From Candidatus Latescibacterota bacterium (GTDB lineage Bacteria > Latescibacterota > 4484-107 > B68-G9): 6,254 nt of DNA. This document shows positions 1-5,478 of the stretch, piece by piece. The first letter of the stretch is position 1, and each line of letters starts with the position of its first letter. Both the position numbers and the translations under genes were made by a program. The stretch spans positions 1-6,254 of the forward strand of contig DTXA01000047.1 in the NCBI GenBank assembly GCA_012962735.1, given 5' to 3'. A model generated the notes under the pieces. The model was not told where the DNA came from. It ran no database searches and worked only from the letters and a program-made list of their open reading frames with translations.

Positions 1-321
1 CCTGTCCTCTAAGTCGGTCCTGAAGAAGCCAGAGTAGCTGACCTTGGGGATCACCAAATCTCCATCCTGCGGGGCCAACTCTTGCACCACCTCCGCCCCA
101 TCCGTACCTACCACGGCGTGTGGAGGCCATGCCTTGAACTCCGGGTCGTCGGGCCTGTGTCGATCGCAGAGGTAGATCACGGGCATGCCCTCCCTCCGGG
201 CCCTCTCCAGTTCCCTCCGGATGTTGGGAAGCACCTCCCGTGTCTTAGAGACCTCCAAGGGAGCCCCTTCCCGCACGAAGTCGTTGAGCATATCGACGAC
301 CACGAAGGCCTTCTTAGCCAT
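1..321 (-). CDS. pncA: Nicotinamidase-like cysteine hydrolase (isochorismatase superfamily), 5' part only
   Basis: Partial gene: the first 107 residues are present and the rest runs off the left edge. The start is the ATG at 321, behind a strong AAGGAGGTG at 327-335. The N-terminus (MAKKAFVVVDMLNDF) is the first strand of the isochorismatase fold with catalytic Asp10. Lys93 (IPKVSYSGF) is the second member of the Asp-Lys-Cys triad. The nucleophilic Cys would lie beyond the window. Asp53-x-His55 and His68 (in WPPHAV) match the metal-binding D-x-H...H set of nicotinamidases, with spacing like that known for archaeal PncA. That favours nicotinamide deamidation to nicotinic acid (NAD salvage) over isochorismatase or carbamoyl hydrolase activity. 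It is probably cytoplasmic. The 77-nt gap to the upstream peptidase gene holds one copy of the hairpin repeat. Superfamily membership is firm. The nicotinamidase call is likely but unproven without the C-terminal half. Confidence 0.8.
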   Translation of the reverse strand, partial: MAKKAFVVVDMLNDFVREGAPLEVSKTREVLPNIRRELERARREGMPVIYLCDRHRPDDPEFKAWPPHAVVGTDGAEVVQELAPQDGDLVIPKVSYSGFFRTDLEDR

Positions 322-326
322 ACTCC

Positions 327-335
327 ACCTCCTTT
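327..335 (-). promoter_or_regulatory. Ribosome-binding site of the nicotinamidase-like gene
   Basis: Minus-strand AAGGAGGTG, a near-perfect Shine-Dalgarno, ends 5 nt before the ATG at 321. It fixes that ATG as the start and lies just downstream of hairpin repeat copy 1. Confidence 0.8.
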
Positions 336-339
336 ATAG

Positions 340-374
340 CCCTAAAAAGTTCTTCGCTGGGATGCTCTTTGGGG
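340..374 (-). repeat. Intergenic hairpin repeat, copy 1 (M28 peptidase / nicotinamidase junction)
   Basis: 35-nt inverted repeat: 10-nt arms at 340-349 and 365-374 enclose a 15-nt loop. On the transcribed minus strand the arms are CCCCAAAGAG and CUUUUUAGGG. They pair with one C/A mismatch and one G-U wobble. The 20 nt at 344-363 are identical to copy 3 (5444-5463), and the first 15 of these are also in copy 2. It lies 24 nt after the peptidase stop and just before the SD of the next gene, followed by CTAT. No U-run follows, so it is not a standard terminator. Confidence 0.85.
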
Positions 375-398
375 TCCCTTCCTCGGGCCGACCAATTC

Positions 399-2066
399 TC
401 ATCGCACCACCGCCACCTTGCCCCAGCGCACGTCGGAAGGGGAGGAAGCCCCCTTATCGTAAGCCGAAAGCCGGAACAGATAAAGCCCCGGGGGCACTCT
501 GGCGGGCCAAAGTAGCTCCTTGCGGCCTACCCGTCGCTGGTCTTCGGTCGCCTCCCATATCTTCTCTCCCATCCCGGTGAAGACCTCCAGCCATACCCTT
601 CCCGGGCGGGTGAGGTTGTAGAGGAAGTGCACAGGGCCCTCGGAGGGGTTCGGATAGGGGAAGGCCTCCACCAAGCGCAGGGCCTCCCCCTTGCGGAGCA
701 ACCGGGCGTAGGCCCGGTTGTTGTCCTCGTGGACCTCAGCCACGAAGTCATCCGGGTCCACCTTCACCGATACCAAAGCTTCCCCCCAGTACGGCCAGGG
801 TGCGGCCGATGTGTAAGTCCCCCAGGGGGCGACGGAAGGAATGACCCATCTCCAGATTTCCTCAAAACAGGCCGAGTCGGGGCCGCACCTCCAAAGCTCC
901 AACGCCGTCCGGCCGGAAGGAGAGTTGGAGAGGTTCTGTACGGAAACCCATAAGGTGTCTCCGGAGGGGTTCAAGCGCACCCCCCTGGACCAGACCACCA
1001 GGTCCGGAACAGCGTCAGGTTGAGGAAGGGCGAACTGCCCGAGGGCGGCCACCAGAAGCTGGGTCTCTTTCCTCCACAGGCGCAAGTTCAGGCTATCCAT
1101 TACATCGTAGACCGTATGGAACGCCCTGTTCCTGCGGTAGTACCCCTGGGGGTCGTCCCGCCAGGGGTTGTAGTGCTCTATGAGCAGAACGGCCCGGTAA
1201 CCCCTTCGCCAGAAGGAGGCATGGTCGCCGTACGTTACGGCGGGGTCTACGACACATCTTAGGTCCAAGCCGATCCCATAGATGCGGTTGGCATCGGCGA
1301 ACAGGGCCAACAGGGGTTCGGAGGAGGGGTTGGCCACGATGTCCAACTTGTAGAACCTGTTGCCGGCGATCATATCTACGTTGATCACCCCTAAGATCGT
1401 ATCCTCCCGTCTCGCGGCCGTCCTGACGTACTCCTCGCTTCCCCAGAGGCCCAGTTCCTCCCCGCAGAACAGCACCACCTCCACGGACCAGGGAAGGCGC
1501 AAGCGGGAGAGCCACCTGGCAGCCTCTATGACCGCCATAATTCCGGAGCCGTTGTCGTCCGCCCCAGGCGTGGGTACGGGGTTCAGGGTATCCTTTAAGG
1601 CATCCGCCCAATTCGAACCGAAGGTGCGCAAGAGGGCCGAATCCGGGTCCTCACGCACGATGGCATCGTAGTGGGCGGTCAGAAGGAAACGACCGAGGCC
1701 CTCTCCAGGAAGGATGGCGGAGATGTTGTAAAGTACGGGGCCCTCCTTGTGGCGAAAGGGCAGGAAACGCACCTGAGCTTCGGGGAGGGCCTCCCGAAGG
1801 AGCCGCCTGAGGTATGCGGGGACGCCGTGCAGAGTATCAAAGGTCGCCGGGTTGAGGGCGTAGCGGTTGCGGAGGTTGGCAAGGGAGTTATCGTATGGAA
1901 GAGTGGTATCCCGATAGACCAGGGGGCGCAGTAGCCGTTCCATCCGGCTCACATCTACGCTGTCCAAAAGGGCGGTCACCTCCGGTCTGGGGGCCTGGGG
2001 CACAGTGCCGAGTTCCAGGGCGTATCCTGTGATCCAGGCCGAAAGTACGAGACTAACGGTCCACAT
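399..2066 (-). CDS. Secreted M28-family zinc metallopeptidase with CARDB-like and C-terminal sorting-type domains
   Basis: About 555 residues if read from the ATG at 2066. M28 peptidases are two-zinc aminopeptidases or carboxypeptidases, and the full ligand set is visible: His132 (TAHYD), Asp170 (GADDNGSG), Glu203/Glu204 (CGEELGLWGSEEY; catalytic Glu and ligand), Asp231 (NVDMI) and His317 (FHTVYDV). Residues ~353-455 resemble a CARDB module, ending in VKVDPDDFVAEVHEDNN. Residues ~465-555 (PYPNPS, then LLW..PPGLYLFRL, then GKVAVVR) are a FlgD-Ig or type IX-like sorting tail common in FCB-related bacteria. The N-terminus (VSLVLSAWITGYA) looks like a signal segment but lacks basic residues. A TTG at 2105, preceded by GGAGG, would add a Lys and an Arg ahead of it, so the start is uncertain. 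The ATG overlaps the dapF end by 14 nt, suggesting translational coupling. Substrate unknown; likely extracellular or surface-attached. Confidence 0.88.
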   Translation of the reverse strand: MWTVSLVLSAWITGYALELGTVPQAPRPEVTALLDSVDVSRMERLLRPLVYRDTTLPYDNSLANLRNRYALNPATFDTLHGVPAYLRRLLREALPEAQVRFLPFRHKEGPVLYNISAILPGEGLGRFLLTAHYDAIVREDPDSALLRTFGSNWADALKDTLNPVPTPGADDNGSGIMAVIEAARWLSRLRLPWSVEVVLFCGEELGLWGSEEYVRTAARREDTILGVINVDMIAGNRFYKLDIVANPSSEPLLALFADANRIYGIGLDLRCVVDPAVTYGDHASFWRRGYRAVLLIEHYNPWRDDPQGYYRRNRAFHTVYDVMDSLNLRLWRKETQLLVAALGQFALPQPDAVPDLVVWSRGVRLNPSGDTLWVSVQNLSNSPSGRTALELWRCGPDSACFEEIWRWVIPSVAPWGTYTSAAPWPYWGEALVSVKVDPDDFVAEVHEDNNRAYARLLRKGEALRLVEAFPYPNPSEGPVHFLYNLTRPGRVWLEVFTGMGEKIWEATEDQRRVGRKELLWPARVPPGLYLFRLSAYDKGASSPSDVRWGKVAVVR

Positions 2067-2883
2067 CCCCCAGCCACTCGTCCGAAAGTTCCCCTTCGAA
2101 CACAAGCACAGCGTCCCCCTCCAAGAGCACCTCCCGGACGACCTTCCCTTCCCGTTTAAAGTGCACCGTGAGCACAACCCCGCTCCGGGTTATCACGGAG
2201 ATCGGCGGGTCCACCCTGCCCAACATAGTCCCCAACACCGCAGCTGCCACCGCTCCTGTGCCGCAGGCGAGGGTCTCGTCCTCCACCCCGCGCTCGTAGG
2301 TGCGGAGCTTTACGGTGTGCCTGTCTATAACCTGGGCGAAGTTGGCGTTGGTCCCAGCCGGTGCGAACATCTCGTGTTCCCTTATCCGCCTCCCAAGTTC
2401 CCTGACCGGCACCCTGTCCACATCCCCTCCGAAGGCGACCACATGTGGAACTCCAGTATCGGCGAAGTTGGCCACGATCTCCCGGTCCCCCAAGTTCAGC
2501 TCGAACTGCAGAACTATATCCTTAGGAGGCAGCATCTCCAATATGACCCTGTCGTCCTCCACCTTCGCCCGATACACACCTGCCATGGTTTCAAACGACA
2601 TAGAGGGCCCGGCTATGCCCTTGAGGTATGCGAAACGGGCTATGCACCTCCCACCGTTCCCGCACTCGGCCTCGCTCCCATCGGAGTTGAAGTACCTCAT
2701 CCGGAAGTCGACATCGGGTCGTGCGGGATTTTCGACGAACATAACCCCATCGGCCCCTATCCCGAGCCTCCTCCTGCAGACCTTCCTTACGAACTCGGGA
2801 TACTCCTCGACCTTTCCATCCCTGTTATCGAAGACAACGAAGTCGTTCCCAGCCCCGCTCATCTTGGAAAACGATATGCCCAT
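2053..2883 (-). CDS. dapF: Diaminopimelate epimerase
   Basis: 276 residues, normal full length. It interconverts LL- and meso-2,6-diaminopimelate in the cytoplasm, the step before lysine formation and before meso-DAP use in peptidoglycan. Both catalytic cysteines of this PLP-independent racemase are present: Cys74 in ECGNGGRC (residues 73-80) and Cys207 in ACGTGAV (206-212). The N-terminal signature is FSKMSGAGNDFVVFDN (residues 5-20). Also seen are the substrate-binding segments FNSDGSEAE, GVPHVV and YERGVEDET (residues 196-204). The ATG at 2883 has a strong AGGAGGTG just upstream. It follows lysA by 56 nt, with one hairpin repeat in the gap. The last 14 nt overlap the proposed ATG of the peptidase gene. 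Nothing is missing or truncated. Function is essentially certain from motifs and from the lysA neighbour. Confidence 0.98.
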   Translation of the reverse strand: MGISFSKMSGAGNDFVVFDNRDGKVEEYPEFVRKVCRRRLGIGADGVMFVENPARPDVDFRMRYFNSDGSEAECGNGGRCIARFAYLKGIAGPSMSFETMAGVYRAKVEDDRVILEMLPPKDIVLQFELNLGDREIVANFADTGVPHVVAFGGDVDRVPVRELGRRIREHEMFAPAGTNANFAQVIDRHTVKLRTYERGVEDETLACGTGAVAAAVLGTMLGRVDPPISVITRSGVVLTVHFKREGKVVREVLLEGDAVLVFEGELSDEWLGDVDR

Positions 2884-2887
2884 CCCT

Positions 2888-2895
2888 CACCTCCT
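2888..2895 (-). promoter_or_regulatory. Ribosome-binding site of dapF
   Basis: Minus-strand AGGAGGTG lies 4 nt before the dapF ATG. It is 11 nt downstream of the last paired base of hairpin repeat copy 2, so a folded hairpin would not mask it. Confidence 0.75.
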
Positions 2896-2906
2896 ATATC
2901 ATATAG

Positions 2907-2931
2907 CCCCAAAAAGTTCTTCGCTTTGGGG
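2907..2931 (-). repeat. Intergenic hairpin repeat, copy 2 (lysA / dapF junction), shortened form
   Basis: 25-nt inverted repeat with perfect 7-bp arms (2907-2913 and 2925-2931) around an 11-nt loop. The 15 nt at 2911-2925 match copies 1 and 3 exactly, and 19 nt (2907-2925) match copy 3. Compared with the 35-nt copies, 10 nt are missing between the conserved core and the right arm. The outer stem CCCCAAA/TTTGGGG still closes. It starts 8 nt after the lysA stop and is followed by CTAT, like copy 1. A palindromic GGGGACCCC at 2928-2936 overlaps its right end, and copy 1 has a similar flank. Confidence 0.82.
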
Positions 2932-2939
2932 ACCCCTTT

Positions 2940-4196
2940 CTAATTTGAGATATATAAGAACCGCTCCCCCCTCACCAGATCCCCGTACGACTCCCGCTCC
3001 CGCACCACCTGGAACCTATTCCCCTTGACGAAGACCTCCGCTGGCCGTGGACGGGCGTTGTAGTTGGAGGACATCACGAAGCCGTAGGCCCCAGCTGACA
3101 TCACGGCTAATATGTCCCCCTGCCTGGGTCGCTCTATGCTCCTGTCCTTGGCTAAAAAATCCCCCGACTCGCATACCGGCCCCACGATGTCGGCCACCAT
3201 CTCCCCCTCTCCCCTCCGCTCCACCGGCAGGACCTCGTGGTATGCGCCGTACAGGGCCGGCCGGATAAGGTCGGTCATAGCTGCGTCCACGACCACAAAG
3301 TTCTTATAGGAGGTCTCCTTGACATACAACACTTTGGTGAGCAATATCCCGGCGTTTCCCACCAGGGACCTCCCAGGCTCGAAGATGACCTTAAGCCCCG
3401 TAGGTTCCAGCACCGGCAGGATGGCCTCGACCCACTCTTCAGGCTCGGGCGGGCTCTCGTCCCGATATCTTATGCCCAGCCCTCCACCTATGTCTATGTG
3501 TTCTAAAACCATGCCTTCATGCCCAAGCCTCTCCACCAGCTCCGCGAGCCTCCGCACGCTCTCCACGAAGGGCTCCACTGAGGTGATCTGGGAGCCGATA
3601 TGGGCGTCCACCCCTATCACCTTTATGTTAGGTAGGGAGGCGGCCATCCGGTATGCGTCTAAGGCGTCTTCGTAAGCTATGCCGAACTTGTTCTCCTTAA
3701 GCCCTGTAACGATGTGGGGATGGGTCCTCGGGTCCACGTCCGGGTTCACCCGGAGGGCCACCGGAGCCACCTCCCCCATATCCCCGGCGACACGGTCGAG
3801 TATCTCGAGCTCCGGCAGGGACTCCACGTTGAAGCACATAACACCTTCCTCGAGGGCATAACGCATCTCCGCTTCGGTCTTTCCTACACCCGAATACACA
3901 ATCCGCTCCCCTGGGAACCCCGCAGCCCTGGCCCTGAAAAGCTCACCCCCGGAGACTATGTCCGCCCCTATGCCCTCCCGGGCCAAGGTTCTCAGAAGGG
4001 CGAGGTTCCCGTTCGCCTTGACCGCATAGCAGGTCAGGTGCGGCCGGTCCCCGAACGCCCTGTGCAGGGCCGTACAATGGCGCTTCAGGGTCCGGTAGCT
4101 GTACACGTAGGTGGGGGTGCCAACCGCCTCGACCAGGGCCCTCAAGTCCACTTCTTCTGCGAAGAGCACATCGCCTCTGTAGTTGAAGAAGTGCAT
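2940..4196 (-). CDS. lysA: Diaminopimelate decarboxylase
   Basis: 418 residues, typical of the family. PLP-dependent decarboxylation of meso-diaminopimelate to L-lysine, the last step of the DAP pathway; cytoplasmic, usually a dimer. Fold type III alanine racemase-like barrel: PLP-binding Lys60 in CYAVKANGN (residues 56-64), His199 in HIGSQ, phosphate-binding GGG 237-239 (DIGGGLG), and EPGRSLVG 273-280. Cys342 in CESGDFLA comes from the partner subunit's active site, and Tyr371 lies in GAYGFVMSSNYNARP. The start is the ATG at 4196, not an in-frame TTG at 4253. The ATG gives the standard LysA beginning (MHFFNYRGDVLFAEEV) and has AGGAGAGGG upstream, whereas the TTG would add 19 unusual residues and overlap icd. 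The gap to icd is only 28 nt, so co-transcription is likely. A specific arginine or ornithine decarboxylase is unlikely given CESGD and the dapF neighbour. Confidence 0.97.
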   Translation of the reverse strand: MHFFNYRGDVLFAEEVDLRALVEAVGTPTYVYSYRTLKRHCTALHRAFGDRPHLTCYAVKANGNLALLRTLAREGIGADIVSGGELFRARAAGFPGERIVYSGVGKTEAEMRYALEEGVMCFNVESLPELEILDRVAGDMGEVAPVALRVNPDVDPRTHPHIVTGLKENKFGIAYEDALDAYRMAASLPNIKVIGVDAHIGSQITSVEPFVESVRRLAELVERLGHEGMVLEHIDIGGGLGIRYRDESPPEPEEWVEAILPVLEPTGLKVIFEPGRSLVGNAGILLTKVLYVKETSYKNFVVVDAAMTDLIRPALYGAYHEVLPVERRGEGEMVADIVGPVCESGDFLAKDRSIERPRQGDILAVMSAGAYGFVMSSNYNARPRPAEVFVKGNRFQVVRERESYGDLVRGERFLYISN

Positions 4197-4201
4197 ATCT
4201 A

Positions 4202-4210
4202 CCCTCTCCT
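4202..4210 (-). promoter_or_regulatory. Ribosome-binding site that sets the lysA start
   Basis: Minus-strand AGGAGAGGG lies in the 28-nt gap between the icd stop and the lysA ATG. Its GGAG ends 9 nt before the ATG at 4196. It supports that ATG over the in-frame TTG at 4253, which lies inside icd. Confidence 0.75.
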
Positions 4211-4224
4211 CAGGCTCCAGAGGA

Positions 4225-5424
4225 TTATATATGTTCCATAACCGCTTCCCCAAACTCAGAGCACTTCAGAAGCGTCGCTTCCTCCATCTGGCGTGCCAGG
4301 TCATAGGTGACTTTCTTTTCGGATATAGCTCGTTCCAATGCTCTCACCACGAGGTCCGCCGCCTCCTTCCATCCGATGTACTCCAACATCATCGCGCCCG
4401 AAAGGATCAAGGAGCTGGGGTTCACTCTGTCCAGCCCCGCATACTTCGGGGCTGTCCCATGTGTGGGCTCGAACACCGCCGAGAAATCCCCGACGTTAGC
4501 CCCCGGCGCCATCCCGAGCCCTCCCACTTGGGCCGCGCAGGCGTCGGAGAGATAATCGCCGTTGAGGTTTGAAGTGGCTATTACGTCGTACTCCTCGGGC
4601 CGCAACAGCACCTGTTGGAACATACTATCCGCAATCCTGTCTTTCAACAGGACCACGCCGTCCAGCGGCCCATCCCAGAGTTCCGACTCGAAGGCCACCC
4701 TGTCCCCGAACTCACGGGCCACTTCGTACCCCCAGTCCCGGAACGCCCCTTCGGTGTACTTCATTATGTTGCCCTTGTGAACGAGGGTCACACTTTTGCG
4801 TCCATGCTCTAATGCGTAATTTATGGCCTTGCGCACCAGCCTCTGGGTGCAGAACTTGCTAATGGGCTTCAGCCCTATCCCGGCGTCCTCCCTCACCCAT
4901 ACCCCGAAGCGCTCTCCGAGGAAATCTCGGATACTTCGGGCCTCCTCGCTTTCAGACGGCCACTCTATCCCGGCGTACACATCCTCGGTGTTCTCCCGGA
5001 AGATCACCAGGTCCACCTTCCAGGGCTCTTTCAGAGGGCTCGGCACCCCCTTTATATACCTTATGGGCCGAATGCAGGCGTAAAGGTCCAGGGCCTGTCG
5101 GATGGCGACGTTGAGGCTCCGATATCCCCCGCCCACCGGGGTGGTGAGGGGTCCCTTGACCGCCACGATATGTTCCCGTATGGTCTGAAGGGTCTCCTCC
5201 GGAAGCCACCGACCCGTCTTCCTGTAGGCTTTCTCCCCCGCCGGGACCTCCTTCCAAACTATGAACTTCCTGCCGCCGTATGCCCGCTCCACCGCCGTGT
5301 CCCACACCGGCTGGGCTGCCCTCCATATGTCCGGGCCGACCCCATCGCCCTCTATGAAGGGGATGATAGGGTCGTCGGGGACTACCAACTTTCCGTCCTG
5401 AACCGTTATCTTGGAACCTGACAT
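4225..5424 (-). CDS. icd: Isocitrate dehydrogenase, NADP-dependent type
   Basis: 399 residues, slightly shorter than the 416 of E. coli. Oxidative decarboxylation of isocitrate to 2-oxoglutarate with NADPH formation (TCA cycle, cytoplasm). Substrate-site residues are Ser103 and Asn105 in RSLNVAIRQ, Arg109, Arg119 (ACIRP), Arg143, Tyr150 and Lys217 (LVHKGNIMKYTEGAF). Metal ligands are Asp290 and Asp294 in NLNGDYLSDA. The E. coli NADP-specificity residues Lys344, Tyr345, Tyr391 and Arg395 all have counterparts here (Lys327 and Tyr328 in HGTAPKYAG; Tyr374, Arg378). Ser103 corresponds to the serine phosphorylated by AceK in E. coli, but no kinase gene is seen. The SLNV motif argues against homoisocitrate or isopropylmalate dehydrogenase. 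The start is the ATG at 5424 (MSGSKITV), with GGGAGG upstream. An in-frame TTG at 5445 lies inside the hairpin repeat and is rejected. Confidence 0.96.
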   Translation of the reverse strand: MSGSKITVQDGKLVVPDDPIIPFIEGDGVGPDIWRAAQPVWDTAVERAYGGRKFIVWKEVPAGEKAYRKTGRWLPEETLQTIREHIVAVKGPLTTPVGGGYRSLNVAIRQALDLYACIRPIRYIKGVPSPLKEPWKVDLVIFRENTEDVYAGIEWPSESEEARSIRDFLGERFGVWVREDAGIGLKPISKFCTQRLVRKAINYALEHGRKSVTLVHKGNIMKYTEGAFRDWGYEVAREFGDRVAFESELWDGPLDGVVLLKDRIADSMFQQVLLRPEEYDVIATSNLNGDYLSDACAAQVGGLGMAPGANVGDFSAVFEPTHGTAPKYAGLDRVNPSSLILSGAMMLEYIGWKEAADLVVRALERAISEKKVTYDLARQMEEATLLKCSEFGEAVMEHI

Positions 5425-5428
5425 AAGT

Positions 5429-5434
5429 CCTCCC
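5429..5434 (-). promoter_or_regulatory. Ribosome-binding site of icd
   Basis: Minus-strand GGGAGG ends 4 nt before the ATG at 5424, a rather short spacing. It lies only about 6 nt downstream of the perfect stem of hairpin repeat copy 3, so the hairpin could influence initiation. Confidence 0.65.
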
Positions 5435-5440
5435 GATAAC

Positions 5441-5473
5441 CCCAAAAAGTTCTTCGCTGGGATACTTTTTGGG
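5441..5473 (-). repeat. Intergenic hairpin repeat, copy 3 (thiL / icd junction), best stem
   Basis: 33-nt perfect inverted repeat: 9-bp arms CCCAAAAAG (5441-5449) and CTTTTTGGG (5465-5473) around a 15-nt loop. Loop length equals that of copy 1, and the loop sequence differs only at its last base. The conserved core continues one base outward (C5440), which does not pair. It begins 5 nt after the thiL stop and ends just before the icd SD, followed by TTAT where the other copies have CTAT. The stem is A/U-rich with a GC clamp only at its base and has no U-tract, unlike a Rho-independent terminator. Confidence 0.87.
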
Positions 5474-5478
5474 CCTCT

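Noticed and set aside
340..374. Hairpin repeats as Rho-independent terminators
   Set aside because: The stems are A/U-rich with GC only at the base, there is no following U-tract on the transcribed strand, and each is followed within about 20-35 nt by an SD and a co-directional gene.
322..398. Independent promoter for the nicotinamidase gene in the 77-nt gap
   Set aside because: No convincing -35/-10 pair is seen; the gap is taken up by the repeat and the SD.
185..580. Small plus-strand protein with the motif SPKKFFAG, similar to one ending at 2943
   Set aside because: The shared peptide is only the repeat translated on the strand opposite to the genes. The rest is proline/serine-rich antisense of the peptidase gene, with no SD.
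2005..2943. 312-codon plus-strand open frame
   Set aside because: It runs antisense to dapF, whose catalytic motifs are intact. Its composition is Pro/His-rich, typical of the complement of GC-rich coding DNA.
4197..4253. Extended lysA N-terminus from a TTG at 4253
   Set aside because: It would overlap icd and add 19 residues not seen in LysA. The ATG at 4196 has a good SD and the family's normal N-terminus.
4225..5424. Homoisocitrate or 3-isopropylmalate dehydrogenase (alpha-aminoadipate lysine route)
   Set aside because: The SLNV..RQ.LDLY.C.RP substrate motif and the Lys/Tyr/Tyr/Arg NADP set are those of isocitrate dehydrogenase, and the neighbours belong to the DAP route.
340..5474. CRISPR-like array
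   Set aside because: The three copies are about 2.5 kb apart, with whole genes between them and no regular spacers.
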